Positions 24,228 through 32,420 of a stretch of DNA of 64,000 bases are shown piece by piece (position 1 is the first letter of the stretch; the number at the start of each line of letters is the position of its first letter). The notes below the pieces were generated by a model. The model was not told the DNA's origin and did no database searches. It saw only the letters and a program-made list of their open reading frames with translations. Made by a program: the position numbers and the translations under genes. Source of the DNA: Pelagibacteraceae bacterium AG-319-F18 (lineage in GTDB: Bacteria > Pseudomonadota > Alphaproteobacteria > Pelagibacterales > Pelagibacteraceae); the NCBI GenBank assembly GCA_003283905.1, contig QBXA01000001.1:84532-148531 (forward strand), given 5' to 3'.

Positions 24228-25091
24228 ATGAGTTTAATTAAAGGCATATATGCCGCTTCAATGTCGGTGTTAAATGATAATTTGACATTAAATGTATCAA
24301 AAACAATCAGGCATGCTGAAAAATTAATTGATAATGGTTGTCATGGAGTTGCAATGTTTGGAAGCACTGGACAAGCTCAACTCATACCAATTTCAGAAAA
24401 AATTGAATTATTAAATTATTTATCAAAAAGTAATTATAAAGATAAATTCATAATAGGAACAGGACTGAATTCATTAGGTGAAACTATAAATTTAATGAAA
24501 GTTGCTCAGTCATTAAGTTTTAAAAAATTTTTAATCATGCCGCCGGCGTTCTATAGGTTTAGAGATATCGATGTAATTAACTATTATTCAAAGATTTTAG
24601 AAAAAGTTCCAGAATGTAAAATAATACTCTATAATTTTGAAAAGTTATGTGGCTACATGTTTAGTGTGGAATGCGTAAAAGAATTGGTAAAAAAATTTCC
24701 AAAACAAATTATTGGAGTTAAAGATAGTTCATACAACTTATTTGAAAATTTAAAATTAGATAATTTTTCAGTCTTGCCAGGCTCAGAGTCTAAACTATTA
24801 AAAGGTCTTGAACTGGGATGTTCAGGGATAATTACAGCAACCTGTAACATCTCATCTGAGATGGCGAGAAAGGTTTATGATGATTTTTTTAATGGAAAAG
24901 AACAAACTATAAATCAAAAGCTTTGCGATGTTAGAAATACATTTGAAAAATATAATTTAATATCAGCACTTCATTCTTATTATTCAAAAAAAGACCCTAT
25001 TTATAGAAATGTTTTACCACCATTATCAATTTTAAATTCTGAAGATAAAAAAGAGTTGACTAATAATTTAGAAAAATTAAATTTTCTATAA
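24228..25091 (+). CDS. DapA/NanA-family aldolase or dehydratase
   Basis: A 287-residue TIM-barrel lyase of the dihydrodipicolinate synthase superfamily. The Schiff-base Lys lies in GVKDSS (about residue 166), the partner Tyr in ILYNFEKL (about 137), and the phosphate/carboxylate loop is FGSTGQ (residues 43-48, instead of GTTGE). That change and the absence of other dap genes nearby make true DapA function unlikely. 2-keto-3-deoxy sugar acid or N-acetylneuraminate-type lyases are alternatives. It is followed 18 bases later by cfa. Confidence 0.8.
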   Translation: MSLIKGIYAASMSVLNDNLTLNVSKTIRHAEKLIDNGCHGVAMFGSTGQAQLIPISEKIELLNYLSKSNYKDKFIIGTGLNSLGETINLMKVAQSLSFKKFLIMPPAFYRFRDIDVINYYSKILEKVPECKIILYNFEKLCGYMFSVECVKELVKKFPKQIIGVKDSSYNLFENLKLDNFSVLPGSESKLLKGLELGCSGIITATCNISSEMARKVYDDFFNGKEQTINQKLCDVRNTFEKYNLISALHSYYSKKDPIYRNVLPPLSILNSEDKKELTNNLEKLNFL

Positions 25092-25109
25092 AAAAAAATG
25101 GTAATTTAA

Positions 25110-26300
25110 ATGCAACTAGCAAGATTTTTAAATTCTATATTTAAGAAAGATGGTTTTATTTTAGTTGATGCAAATTTAAAAAATTACATTATTGGAACAC
25201 CAAAAAATGATAATCCAATTAAGTTAAAAATTTTAAATAAAAATCTCCATTACAAATTATTATTCCATCCAGACCTTTATTTTGGAGAGGCTTATACTAA
25301 TGGAGAAATTATAATAGAAAATGGAAGTCTTACTGATTTTTTAGATTTAGCATTAATGAATTTTGGGAGAAATGATCTAAATTTTTTTAGTTATTTAATA
25401 AATAGACTAAGAGGTTCTTATAGGTACTTGACGAATTTTAACTTCATAAAAAAATCAAAAATGAATGTTTCCCATCATTATGATATCTCGGATGAGCTTT
25501 ATGATTTATTTTTGGATCCAAAAAGACAATATTCTTGTGCATATTTTAAAGATGAAAACGATTCTTTAGAAACAGCACAAAACAATAAGATTCAACACAT
25601 TATAAAGAAACTTAATATTAAACCTAAGCAAAAAGTACTTGATATAGGTTGTGGTTGGGGGTCATTAGCAATTGATATTGCTAAAAGCGCTAATTGTGAA
25701 GTAACAGGTATAACTTTGTCTGAAAATCAATTCAGGTATTGTCAAAAAAAAGCTAAAGAACTTAATTTAGAAAATCAAATAAAATTCAAATTAGTTGATT
25801 ATAGAGAGCTTGACGAAAAATTTGATAGAATAGTCAGTGTTGGAATGTTTGAGCATGTAGGTAGAAAGTTTTATAAAAAGTTTTTTAAACAAGTTAATAA
25901 ATTGCTTAAAGATGATGGAATTTCTTTAATTCATACAATTGGATCAGTAAATCCACCAAGAGATCCACATCCTTGGATAACTAAATATATTTTTCCAGGC
26001 GGATATACTCCAAGTTTAAGTGAAGTTACTACACCTATTGAGAAAGCAGGTTTAATCGTTGCTGATGTAGAGGTATTAAAGCTTCATTATTCACATACAC
26101 TTAGACATTGGAAAGAAAATTGTATTAAAAATAGAGAAAAAATTATTCAAATGTTTGATGAAAAGTTTTTTAAGATGTGGGAATTCTATTTAGCTGGATG
26201 TGAAATGGCATTTAAGTGGGGAGATCAGGTTGTATATCAGTTTCAACTGACAAAAAATTATACATCAACACCTGTTACAAGAGACTATATTTATCAATAA
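25110..26300 (+). CDS. cfa: Cyclopropane-fatty-acyl-phospholipid synthase family
   Basis: Uses S-adenosylmethionine to add a methylene bridge to unsaturated fatty acyl chains in membrane lipids. The 396-residue protein has the N-terminal lipid-binding part (about residues 1-110) and a methyltransferase fold with SAM loop VLDIGCGWGSLAIDIA (about 175-190), ITLSENQ, VGMFEHVGRKFYKKFF, IFPGGYTPSL and a late LRHWKENC block that match CFA synthases. It probably modifies membrane lipids. The gene follows the DapA-like gene and is followed by a lysine-rich protein gene. Confidence 0.9.
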   Translation: MQLARFLNSIFKKDGFILVDANLKNYIIGTPKNDNPIKLKILNKNLHYKLLFHPDLYFGEAYTNGEIIIENGSLTDFLDLALMNFGRNDLNFFSYLINRLRGSYRYLTNFNFIKKSKMNVSHHYDISDELYDLFLDPKRQYSCAYFKDENDSLETAQNNKIQHIIKKLNIKPKQKVLDIGCGWGSLAIDIAKSANCEVTGITLSENQFRYCQKKAKELNLENQIKFKLVDYRELDEKFDRIVSVGMFEHVGRKFYKKFFKQVNKLLKDDGISLIHTIGSVNPPRDPHPWITKYIFPGGYTPSLSEVTTPIEKAGLIVADVEVLKLHYSHTLRHWKENCIKNREKIIQMFDEKFFKMWEFYLAGCEMAFKWGDQVVYQFQLTKNYTSTPVTRDYIYQ

Positions 26301-26328
26301 ATTATTGATAGAAATACGTTTCTTAAAC

Positions 26329-27465
26329 ATGAAAAAATCAAAAAAAAAGAAAAATTCAGCTAAAAAGAAAAGTCCAGCTAAAAAGAAAAATTCAGCTAAA
26401 AAGAAAAGTCCAGTAAAAAAAACAAAAAAAAACAAAACAAAATTTTTTAAAGCTCAAAAAATTAAAAAAGAAAATTTCATTTTAAAGATAATTAATTTTC
26501 AAAACTCTTTAAAACCTGAAATTAAGTTAAAAATAAATTTTAGCTTAGAAAAATATATACAAGCATTCTTTGATAAAATTGCAAATACAATATTTGAATA
26601 TAAAACTTTAAAAAAAGATGAGGCAAGAAGATTAAAATTAGAAAAACAAGAAAATGAAAGATCAGAAAAAATTGAACTTGAAAATATAAAGCAAAAAGAT
26701 GAAGAATTAAAAACTAAATTAAAAGAACAAGCATTAAAAGATGAAATTAAATTAGAAAAACAGAGGACAAAAGACATCAAGCTTTTTTTAAGAAAAGAAC
26801 AAGCATTGTTAAGAATCGAACAAGCTGAAAAACAAAAACAATTTTTAAAACAATTAAGATTAGAAAAACAAATTGATAAATTTAGAATTAGAGAAGTTAA
26901 AGAACTTGAAAAGCTTGAAAGAATATCACTAAAAGAAAAAAGAGATGATTATGCTGGATTACAGCAAAGAATAGAAAAATTAAAAGAAAAATATCGAATT
27001 ATTAGAGATCAAAAAATTAGAGAAAGAGTAGAGGCTTTAGGAGTAAAAATTCAAGGGAATGAAGATAGAGAAACATTATTACAAAAAGAGAAAGAATATA
27101 CTATTGCAAGACAAAAAATAGAATTTGCTCTTGAAAGTTTTTATAGAAGTGCAAGTAGTTTGGTGTTTCAATTAAATAAACGTCATATTACACGACACAT
27201 GTCAATATTTCGATGTATTGATAGAAGATTTGAGACTGGAGAGATTTTTATAAAATGGGACGAGTCGATAGATGAAGAGTGGTTATTATTAATTTATATA
27301 AAAAATAACTCACCAGATGAGGGTATAGTTATTGAAGATAAAACCAATCCTGAGAAAAATATTTCTCATGAGTTTAAAAACAATGAAATTTTTAAAGCTT
27401 CCGATATAATGGTTGACTCACTCACACAGCTAATAGCTAGAAAAAGAGCAAAAAATAATAATTAA
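26329..27465 (+). CDS. Lysine-rich coiled-coil protein with repeat tail
   Basis: Not a family I recognise. From ATG at 26329 the product has 378 residues. Residues 2-45 are an extremely basic tail with four six-residue repeats (KKNSAK, KKSPAK, KKNSAK, KKSPVK). Residues about 100-265 are a long charged coiled coil rich in Lys, Glu and Arg. The C-terminal part (about 270-378) is more globular, with TRHMSIFRCIDRRFETGEIF and WDESIDEEWLLLIYIKN. The tail suggests binding to nucleic acid or acidic surfaces, by analogy with histone H1-like SPAKK motifs. An upstream in-frame ATT start is possible but unlikely. Confidence 0.72.
   Translation: MKKSKKKKNSAKKKSPAKKKNSAKKKSPVKKTKKNKTKFFKAQKIKKENFILKIINFQNSLKPEIKLKINFSLEKYIQAFFDKIANTIFEYKTLKKDEARRLKLEKQENERSEKIELENIKQKDEELKTKLKEQALKDEIKLEKQRTKDIKLFLRKEQALLRIEQAEKQKQFLKQLRLEKQIDKFRIREVKELEKLERISLKEKRDDYAGLQQRIEKLKEKYRIIRDQKIRERVEALGVKIQGNEDRETLLQKEKEYTIARQKIEFALESFYRSASSLVFQLNKRHITRHMSIFRCIDRRFETGEIFIKWDESIDEEWLLLIYIKNNSPDEGIVIEDKTNPEKNISHEFKNNEIFKASDIMVDSLTQLIARKRAKNNN
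26347..26418 (+). repeat. Four tandem 18-bp coding repeats
   Basis: Four in-frame 18-base units run from 26347 to 26418. Units 1 and 3 are identical (AAGAAAAATTCAGCTAAA), and units 2 and 4 are alike (AAGAAAAGTCCAGCTAAA and AAGAAAAGTCCAGTAAAA). The pattern is therefore a duplicated 36-base pair of units, a likely product of slippage. Confidence 0.85.
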
Positions 27466-27495
27466 TTTTTTATCAATAATTAAGTAATATTTAGA

Positions 27496-27789
27496 ATGTT
27501 TTTTGGAACATTCACATTAATTATTTTATATTTAATTTTGAGATATATTTTAGCTTGGATCACTTATTTTAATAATTTAGATACTAGACTTGGTAATTAC
27601 ACTTGGCGCTGGAGTTATGACTATCATGTTGTAGGCGAAAGAGATATATCTGATTTAGATGAAAAAGCTTTTGTCAGGCTTAGAAGAAAAAAAAATAAAA
27701 TAATCACTTTAATGTATTCGGTTGTAATGATTATGTTTATTGTTTCTATGTCTTTATTAAGTAAATTTTTGATATTTTTTACAAGTTAG
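27496..27789 (+). CDS. Small membrane protein of unknown function
   Basis: A 97-residue protein with two predicted membrane segments (about residues 2-23 and 70-95), separated by a basic, aromatic loop (LDTRLGNYTWRWSYDYHVVGERD). I do not recognise the family. It follows the lysine-rich protein by 30 bases on the same strand, so the two could share a transcript. Its end overlaps the convergent DCC-family gene by 11 bases. Normal codon use and a clear ATG support it as a real gene. Confidence 0.65.
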   Translation: MFFGTFTLIILYLILRYILAWITYFNNLDTRLGNYTWRWSYDYHVVGERDISDLDEKAFVRLRRKKNKIITLMYSVVMIMFIVSMSLLSKFLIFFTS

Positions 27790-28132
27790 TTTTAAGTTGT
27801 TTTTTATTTTTTAAATATAAAAAATAAGCAACAATTTCGTAACCAATTTTAAAAATTGTAAAAATTATTGTAAGTTTAAAAAAAGAATACAAAAGTTTGT
27901 ATTTTGGAATTTTTTTCCAAACTAATAAAAAAGCTTCTGCTCCTCCAATAATTTTATTTCCATCTTTAACATGCATTCTTCTTAAAAGTTCCTTATCATT
28001 TTTGAAAGTCTCTATTTCTGTATTTGAATTGTTTGTTATATCAACCCAATCAATTTCTTTAATATTTTCTTTTTTATATAAATTGATTTCAGCTCTACAG
28101 ATTTTACAAGAGTTATTAAAGTAAACTTTCAT
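27779..28132 (-). CDS. DCC-family (DUF393) thiol-disulfide oxidoreductase-like protein
   Basis: A 117-residue protein of the DCC1-like family with a thioredoxin-type CxxC near the start (NSCKICRAEI, Cys at about residues 9 and 12), where relatives have YDGxCPLC. The middle has GAEAFLLVWKKIP and the end holds a hydrophobic stretch (about 82-105) that could be membrane attached. The function of the family is not established beyond the redox motif. It is divergent from tldD. Confidence 0.8.
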   Translation of the reverse strand: MKVYFNNSCKICRAEINLYKKENIKEIDWVDITNNSNTEIETFKNDKELLRRMHVKDGNKIIGGAEAFLLVWKKIPKYKLLYSFFKLTIIFTIFKIGYEIVAYFLYLKNKKQLKTNL

Positions 28133-28221
28133 TATTTAAAGTTTTTTACATATAAGATTTAAAATTGTACATGCGTAAAATGGTACATTGAAAAATTTAC
28201 ACAAACAACTATGTATTATCC

Positions 28222-29634
28222 ATGAGCAATTTTTTTGATAAATCAGATTTGACTAGAAAAGACGTTGATGAAATAGTTTCCGATACTTTAAAGAATTGTG
28301 ATGATGGTGAATTATATTTTGAGGACTCTAAATCAGAGTCAATCGTGCTAGATGATAATAAAATTAAAAGCTCAAATTATAGTTCCGATCTTGGTTTTGG
28401 ATTTAGAGCTATTTCTGATGAGGTTGTTGCTTATTCCCATTCTAATGAAATATCAAAAGACTCATTAAAAAATTCTGCAAAAAGTCTTCAATCTACTCTT
28501 AAGTCGATAAAAGGAATTTATAATCATGAAATTCCTAAAACTAATAATAAATTTTATGATGATATTAATCCAATCGAACAAAAAACGTTAGATGCAAAAC
28601 TAGAAGTTCTTAATAAAGTAAATGACTATTTACGAAAAAAAGACTCAACAGTAAAGCAGGTTACGGCTAGTTTTAGTGGAGAAAAAAAATCTATTGAAAT
28701 AATTCGATCTGGTGGTGAAGCTTTAACGGATGTTCGTCCTTTAATTAGATTTAACGTTTCTGTAATGCTTGAAAAAAATGGAAGAAAAGAAACAGGCGTT
28801 TATGGTATAGGTGGAAGACAGTCCTACGACGATTATTTAAAAAATGATAATTGGAAGAATGTTTGTGAAGAGGCGTTAAGAATTGCTTCAGTTAATTTAG
28901 ATAGTAAGCCAGCTCCAGCAGGTGAAATGAAAGTTGTTTTAGGCCCAGGTTGGCCAGCCATATTAATTCATGAGGCTATTGGCCATGGATTAGAGGGTGA
29001 TTTTAATAGAAAAAAAACATCTGCATTTCATGATTTAATGGGTCAAAAAGTTGCTAGCGAGGGAGTTACAATCGTCGATGATGGAACTATAGATAAAAGA
29101 AGAGGTAGCTTGACTATTGATGATGAGGGTACTCCTACAGAAAGAACAGTTTTAATCGAAAATGGAATTTTAAAAAACTTCATGCAAGATAGATTAAATG
29201 CAAGACTGATGAATACTAAATCTACAGGAAGTGGAAGAAGAGAAAGTTATAAACATATTGTTCTACCCAGAATGAGAAACACAATGATGTTGAGTGGAAA
29301 ACAAACCCAAGATGAAATGATTAAGTCAGTTGACAAAGGAATATTTGCCGTCAGCTTTGGAGGAGGGCAAGTAGATATTACATCTGGAAAATTTGTTTTT
29401 AATTGTACTGAAGCTTATGAAATAAATAATGGAAAAATTGGTTCACCAATAAAGGGCGCAACTTTAATAGGAGATGGCCCTTCTATCTTAAAAGAAGTAT
29501 CAATGGTTGGAAACGATATGATGATGGACCCAGGTATCGGAACTTGTGGTAAAGCAGGTCAGGGTGTTCCAGTTGGAGTAGCACAACCTTCAATTCTTAT
29601 AGATAAAATGACTGTTGGTGGAACAAAACTATAA
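28222..29634 (+). CDS. tldD: Metalloprotease TldD
   Basis: One half of the TldD/TldE (PmbA) protease that trims unfolded peptides and matures modified peptides such as microcins. The 470-residue protein carries the zinc motif HEAIGHGLEGD in its central part (His-Glu and second His both present) and the conserved DDEGTPTERTVLIENG and MRNTMM segments. It is followed by pmbA after three bases, so both subunits are made together. No peptide precursor gene of the microcin type is obvious in the flanks. Confidence 0.93.
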   Translation: MSNFFDKSDLTRKDVDEIVSDTLKNCDDGELYFEDSKSESIVLDDNKIKSSNYSSDLGFGFRAISDEVVAYSHSNEISKDSLKNSAKSLQSTLKSIKGIYNHEIPKTNNKFYDDINPIEQKTLDAKLEVLNKVNDYLRKKDSTVKQVTASFSGEKKSIEIIRSGGEALTDVRPLIRFNVSVMLEKNGRKETGVYGIGGRQSYDDYLKNDNWKNVCEEALRIASVNLDSKPAPAGEMKVVLGPGWPAILIHEAIGHGLEGDFNRKKTSAFHDLMGQKVASEGVTIVDDGTIDKRRGSLTIDDEGTPTERTVLIENGILKNFMQDRLNARLMNTKSTGSGRRESYKHIVLPRMRNTMMLSGKQTQDEMIKSVDKGIFAVSFGGGQVDITSGKFVFNCTEAYEINNGKIGSPIKGATLIGDGPSILKEVSMVGNDMMMDPGIGTCGKAGQGVPVGVAQPSILIDKMTVGGTKL

Positions 29635-29637
29635 ATT

Positions 29638-30954
29638 ATGATTAAAGATCAAGAGTATTTAAAATCCAAAGCTTCCTATTGTTTAGATTTAGCTAAAAAA
29701 CTTGGAGTAACTGACGCAAGTGTAACTGTCGGAAATTCAATTTCAGAGACAGTAAGTTTTAGAAATAAAGTTTTAGATGAGTCTAATAGATCTGATAGTT
29801 TGGCAGTAAGCATTGACACTTATTTAGGTAAAAAAAAATCATCAATATCTTCTTCAAATTTATTGGAAGAAAATTTGAAAATATTAATTGAAAAATGTTT
29901 TGAAACTACAAAAATTACTCCTGAGGATGAATTTAATTCTCTGCCAGATAAAGAGTTATTAGCAAAAAATGTTAAAGATCTGAATTTGTATGATCAATCT
30001 CATATAGAAAATGAAAAAAAAATTGACTATTTAAAAGAATTAGAGGAAATAGCATCAATTGATAATAAAATTATAAACACAGAGTCAGGTTTTACAGAAA
30101 ATAAATCAAATTTTATCCTAGCTAATAGTGATGGTTTTTGTAACGGATACAAATCGTCATCATTTACAGCTTCTTGTGTTGCTGTTGCAAAAGATGATAA
30201 TAGCATGGAAAGAGATTATGAATTTACAAGTAAATGTCACTTAAATGATATCTCTAATCCTTTAGAACTTGGAAAAATTGCAGCTGAACAAACTATAAAA
30301 AAACTTAGCCCTAAAAAAATTGGTAGTGATAAGTTAAGTATTATTTTTGATAAAAGAATTTCAAAAGGATTTCTTAGCTCTTTTGCAGGTGCAATTTCAG
30401 CATCATCTATTGCAAGAGGAACATCGTTTCTTAAAGATAAATTAAACCAACAAATTTTTTCAAATTCAATTAACGTAATCGATAAACCTGATTTGATTAA
30501 AGGTATGGGCTCAAAGTGTTTTGATTCTGAGGGAGTTAAAACAGATACATTAAAATTAGTAAGCAATGGAATTCTAAACAATTACCTGGTCGATACATAT
30601 AATGGAAAAAAATTAAACTTAAAATCAAACGGAAGATGTGGAGGAAGTACTAATCTATATTTTGAAAATGGAAATATCGATTTTGATAATTTACTAAAAA
30701 GCCACTCTAAAATTTTGTACGTAACCGAAACTATAGGTCATGGAGCAAATCTTGTAACCGGTGATTATTCAGTTGGTGCTACTGGTTTTTTAGTTGAAGA
30801 TGGTAAATTTAAATATCCAGTAAATGAAATAACAATAGCTGGAAACTTTAAAGAAATGTTTAAAAATATTACATTAGCGAATGATCTAGAATTTAAATAC
30901 TCAGTGAATTCACCCACTATGATGATTGATGGTATGACTGTCGCTGGTAAATGA
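29638..30954 (+). CDS. pmbA: TldE/PmbA protease subunit
   Basis: Partner of TldD, 438 residues, without the zinc motif, as expected for TldE. It has GRCGGSTNLYFENG (about residues 327-340) and the C-terminal block GANLVTGDYSVGATGFLVE and YPVNEITIAGNFKEMF typical of PmbA. Start ATG comes three bases after the tldD stop. The last codons AAATGA overlap an ATG that opens a 28-codon reading frame. Confidence 0.92.
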   Translation: MIKDQEYLKSKASYCLDLAKKLGVTDASVTVGNSISETVSFRNKVLDESNRSDSLAVSIDTYLGKKKSSISSSNLLEENLKILIEKCFETTKITPEDEFNSLPDKELLAKNVKDLNLYDQSHIENEKKIDYLKELEEIASIDNKIINTESGFTENKSNFILANSDGFCNGYKSSSFTASCVAVAKDDNSMERDYEFTSKCHLNDISNPLELGKIAAEQTIKKLSPKKIGSDKLSIIFDKRISKGFLSSFAGAISASSIARGTSFLKDKLNQQIFSNSINVIDKPDLIKGMGSKCFDSEGVKTDTLKLVSNGILNNYLVDTYNGKKLNLKSNGRCGGSTNLYFENGNIDFDNLLKSHSKILYVTETIGHGANLVTGDYSVGATGFLVEDGKFKYPVNEITIAGNFKEMFKNITLANDLEFKYSVNSPTMMIDGMTVAGK

Positions 30955-31037
30955 TATGTGTAGATTTGTTTGTGGGGCCAAGACTTGAAGCTGGTTGGAT
31001 AAGTGCCAATAATCTTTATAAAAAAATTATTAAATAA
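30951..31037 (+). CDS. Possible 28-residue microprotein coupled to pmbA
   Basis: The pmbA end AAATGA contains an ATG (30951-30953) that opens a 28-codon frame, ending with TAA at 31037, with the peptide starting MICVDLFVGPRLEAGWIS. It has the ATGA coupling common in this genome. Homology is unknown, and it may equally be the remnant of a lost downstream gene or chance. Confidence 0.25.
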   Translation: MICVDLFVGPRLEAGWISANNLYKKIIK

Positions 31038-31039
31038 AT

Positions 31040-31723
31040 TTATTTAAATTTTTTAACTCTATACTCCCAGTTTCCCATTCGAGAATAAGCAACTTTAAGA
31101 ATTAAAGCATTTTTTTTATCGAACCAAATATCAAAGTTTAATCTTTTATCTTTAGGAAGAGACATATCTTTTGAAGTTAATTTAAAGTGCTCTACTTCAT
31201 ATAATTTTCCATATAATTCGATTTTTTTTTTTCCAATAAAAGTAACAACTTGTTCCTTAATACTTCCAGAAATTGGACTTATTTGAGAGTTTGTTTGAAG
31301 AATTTTATGACTCCACCAATTTCCAATCACGTTTTCTATTGATGCGCTACCTGTGTAAGATGATCCTTTAATATCGTATTTATTTTCTTTTTCATTTAAC
31401 TTTAGTTGAACATATTTATCTTTTTTATTTTGACGAGTCTTTGAATTAAAAGAAATCAATTTATCTTTAATATATTTTTCCTCACCAAAACTCTCTACTT
31501 CGAAAATAGTTGCTCCAAATAATTTAACAGTAAATTTTAATTGATTTGTGACCGTTGTATTCTCAGAGTCTTTCTTAAAAAAATAGTAATTGTAACCAAT
31601 TACTTCACCATCCCTTAAAATTTCCATCTCTATTTTATTAAACTTATTATAGTGAGTCATATGAGCTTCACTATTAAAAGAATATATTGAGAAAAATATG
31701 AACAATAAGAATTTTTTCATCAA
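31040..31723 (-). CDS. Secreted DUF6134-like protein
   Basis: A 227-residue protein with an N-terminal signal peptide (about residues 1-20, ending FNSEAHM) and a beta-rich mature part. Features such as LRDGEVIGYNYYFFKKD, FKLTSKDMSLPKDKRLNFDIWFD and the last VAYSRMGNWEYRVKKF resemble DUF6134/DUF3108-like periplasmic proteins with a lipid-binding fold. The biological function is not known. It is divergent from the YitT-like membrane protein gene and convergent with pmbA. Confidence 0.6.
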   Translation of the reverse strand: MMKKFLLFIFFSIYSFNSEAHMTHYNKFNKIEMEILRDGEVIGYNYYFFKKDSENTTVTNQLKFTVKLFGATIFEVESFGEEKYIKDKLISFNSKTRQNKKDKYVQLKLNEKENKYDIKGSSYTGSASIENVIGNWWSHKILQTNSQISPISGSIKEQVVTFIGKKKIELYGKLYEVEHFKLTSKDMSLPKDKRLNFDIWFDKKNALILKVAYSRMGNWEYRVKKFK

Positions 31724-31772
31724 ATCATTACTTTAATAGACTTTAATTTTAAAAGAAGTAATTTATTTAAAA

Positions 31773-32420
31773 ATGTTTTTAAAAATTAAAAATATACCAA
31801 AAGTACCTTGGAGTTCAGATAAACCACTAAATTTTAAACCAAAAATTTCAACATTTATTTTTTTATGCTTTGGATTAACCTTATTTGGCTTGGGAGAGGG
31901 TTTGTTAATTGTATCATTATCAGGAGCTTCACCGTGGTCAGTTTTAGCCCAAGGTATTTCTATAAAATCGGGACTTTCTGTTGGACTTCTTACATTTATT
32001 ATAAGTATCTCTGCTTTAATTTTATGGATACCATTAAATCAGAAACCAGGAATAGGAACTATTCTTAATGCTTTAATTGTTGCTGTAATGATTGATATTT
32101 GTATAAAATTTTTACCTTCTCCAGAAAATTATCTTTCTCAAATTTTATTAGGAGCTATCGCTGTGTTGATAGTTGGTTTAGGGGGAGGTATTTATCTAAT
32201 TGCAAATTTAGGAGCAGGACCAAGAGATGGATTAATGGTAGGACTTCAAATAAAAACAAATTTACCTATTGCAGCAGTTAGGGCCTCTATGGAAATAACT
32301 GTGGTTTGTGTTGGATGGTATCTTGGTGGAATAGTTGGGATTGGAACTTTATTATTTGCTTTTGGAATTGGCCCTTGTGTTGCTCTAGGTTTGTTTTTAG
32401 TAAATAAAATTTTTAATTAG
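31773..32420 (+). CDS. YczE/YitT-like integral membrane protein
   Basis: A 215-residue membrane protein with about five hydrophobic segments and short Gly-rich loops. The repeats LSGASPWSVLAQGISIKSGLSVG and LGAGPRDGLMVGLQIKTNLPI are typical of the YczE/YyaS family (COG2364). Two similar halves suggest an internal duplication. The transported substrate or function is unknown. It overlaps the convergent typA gene by four bases. Confidence 0.8.
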   Translation: MFLKIKNIPKVPWSSDKPLNFKPKISTFIFLCFGLTLFGLGEGLLIVSLSGASPWSVLAQGISIKSGLSVGLLTFIISISALILWIPLNQKPGIGTILNALIVAVMIDICIKFLPSPENYLSQILLGAIAVLIVGLGGGIYLIANLGAGPRDGLMVGLQIKTNLPIAAVRASMEITVVCVGWYLGGIVGIGTLLFAFGIGPCVALGLFLVNKIFN

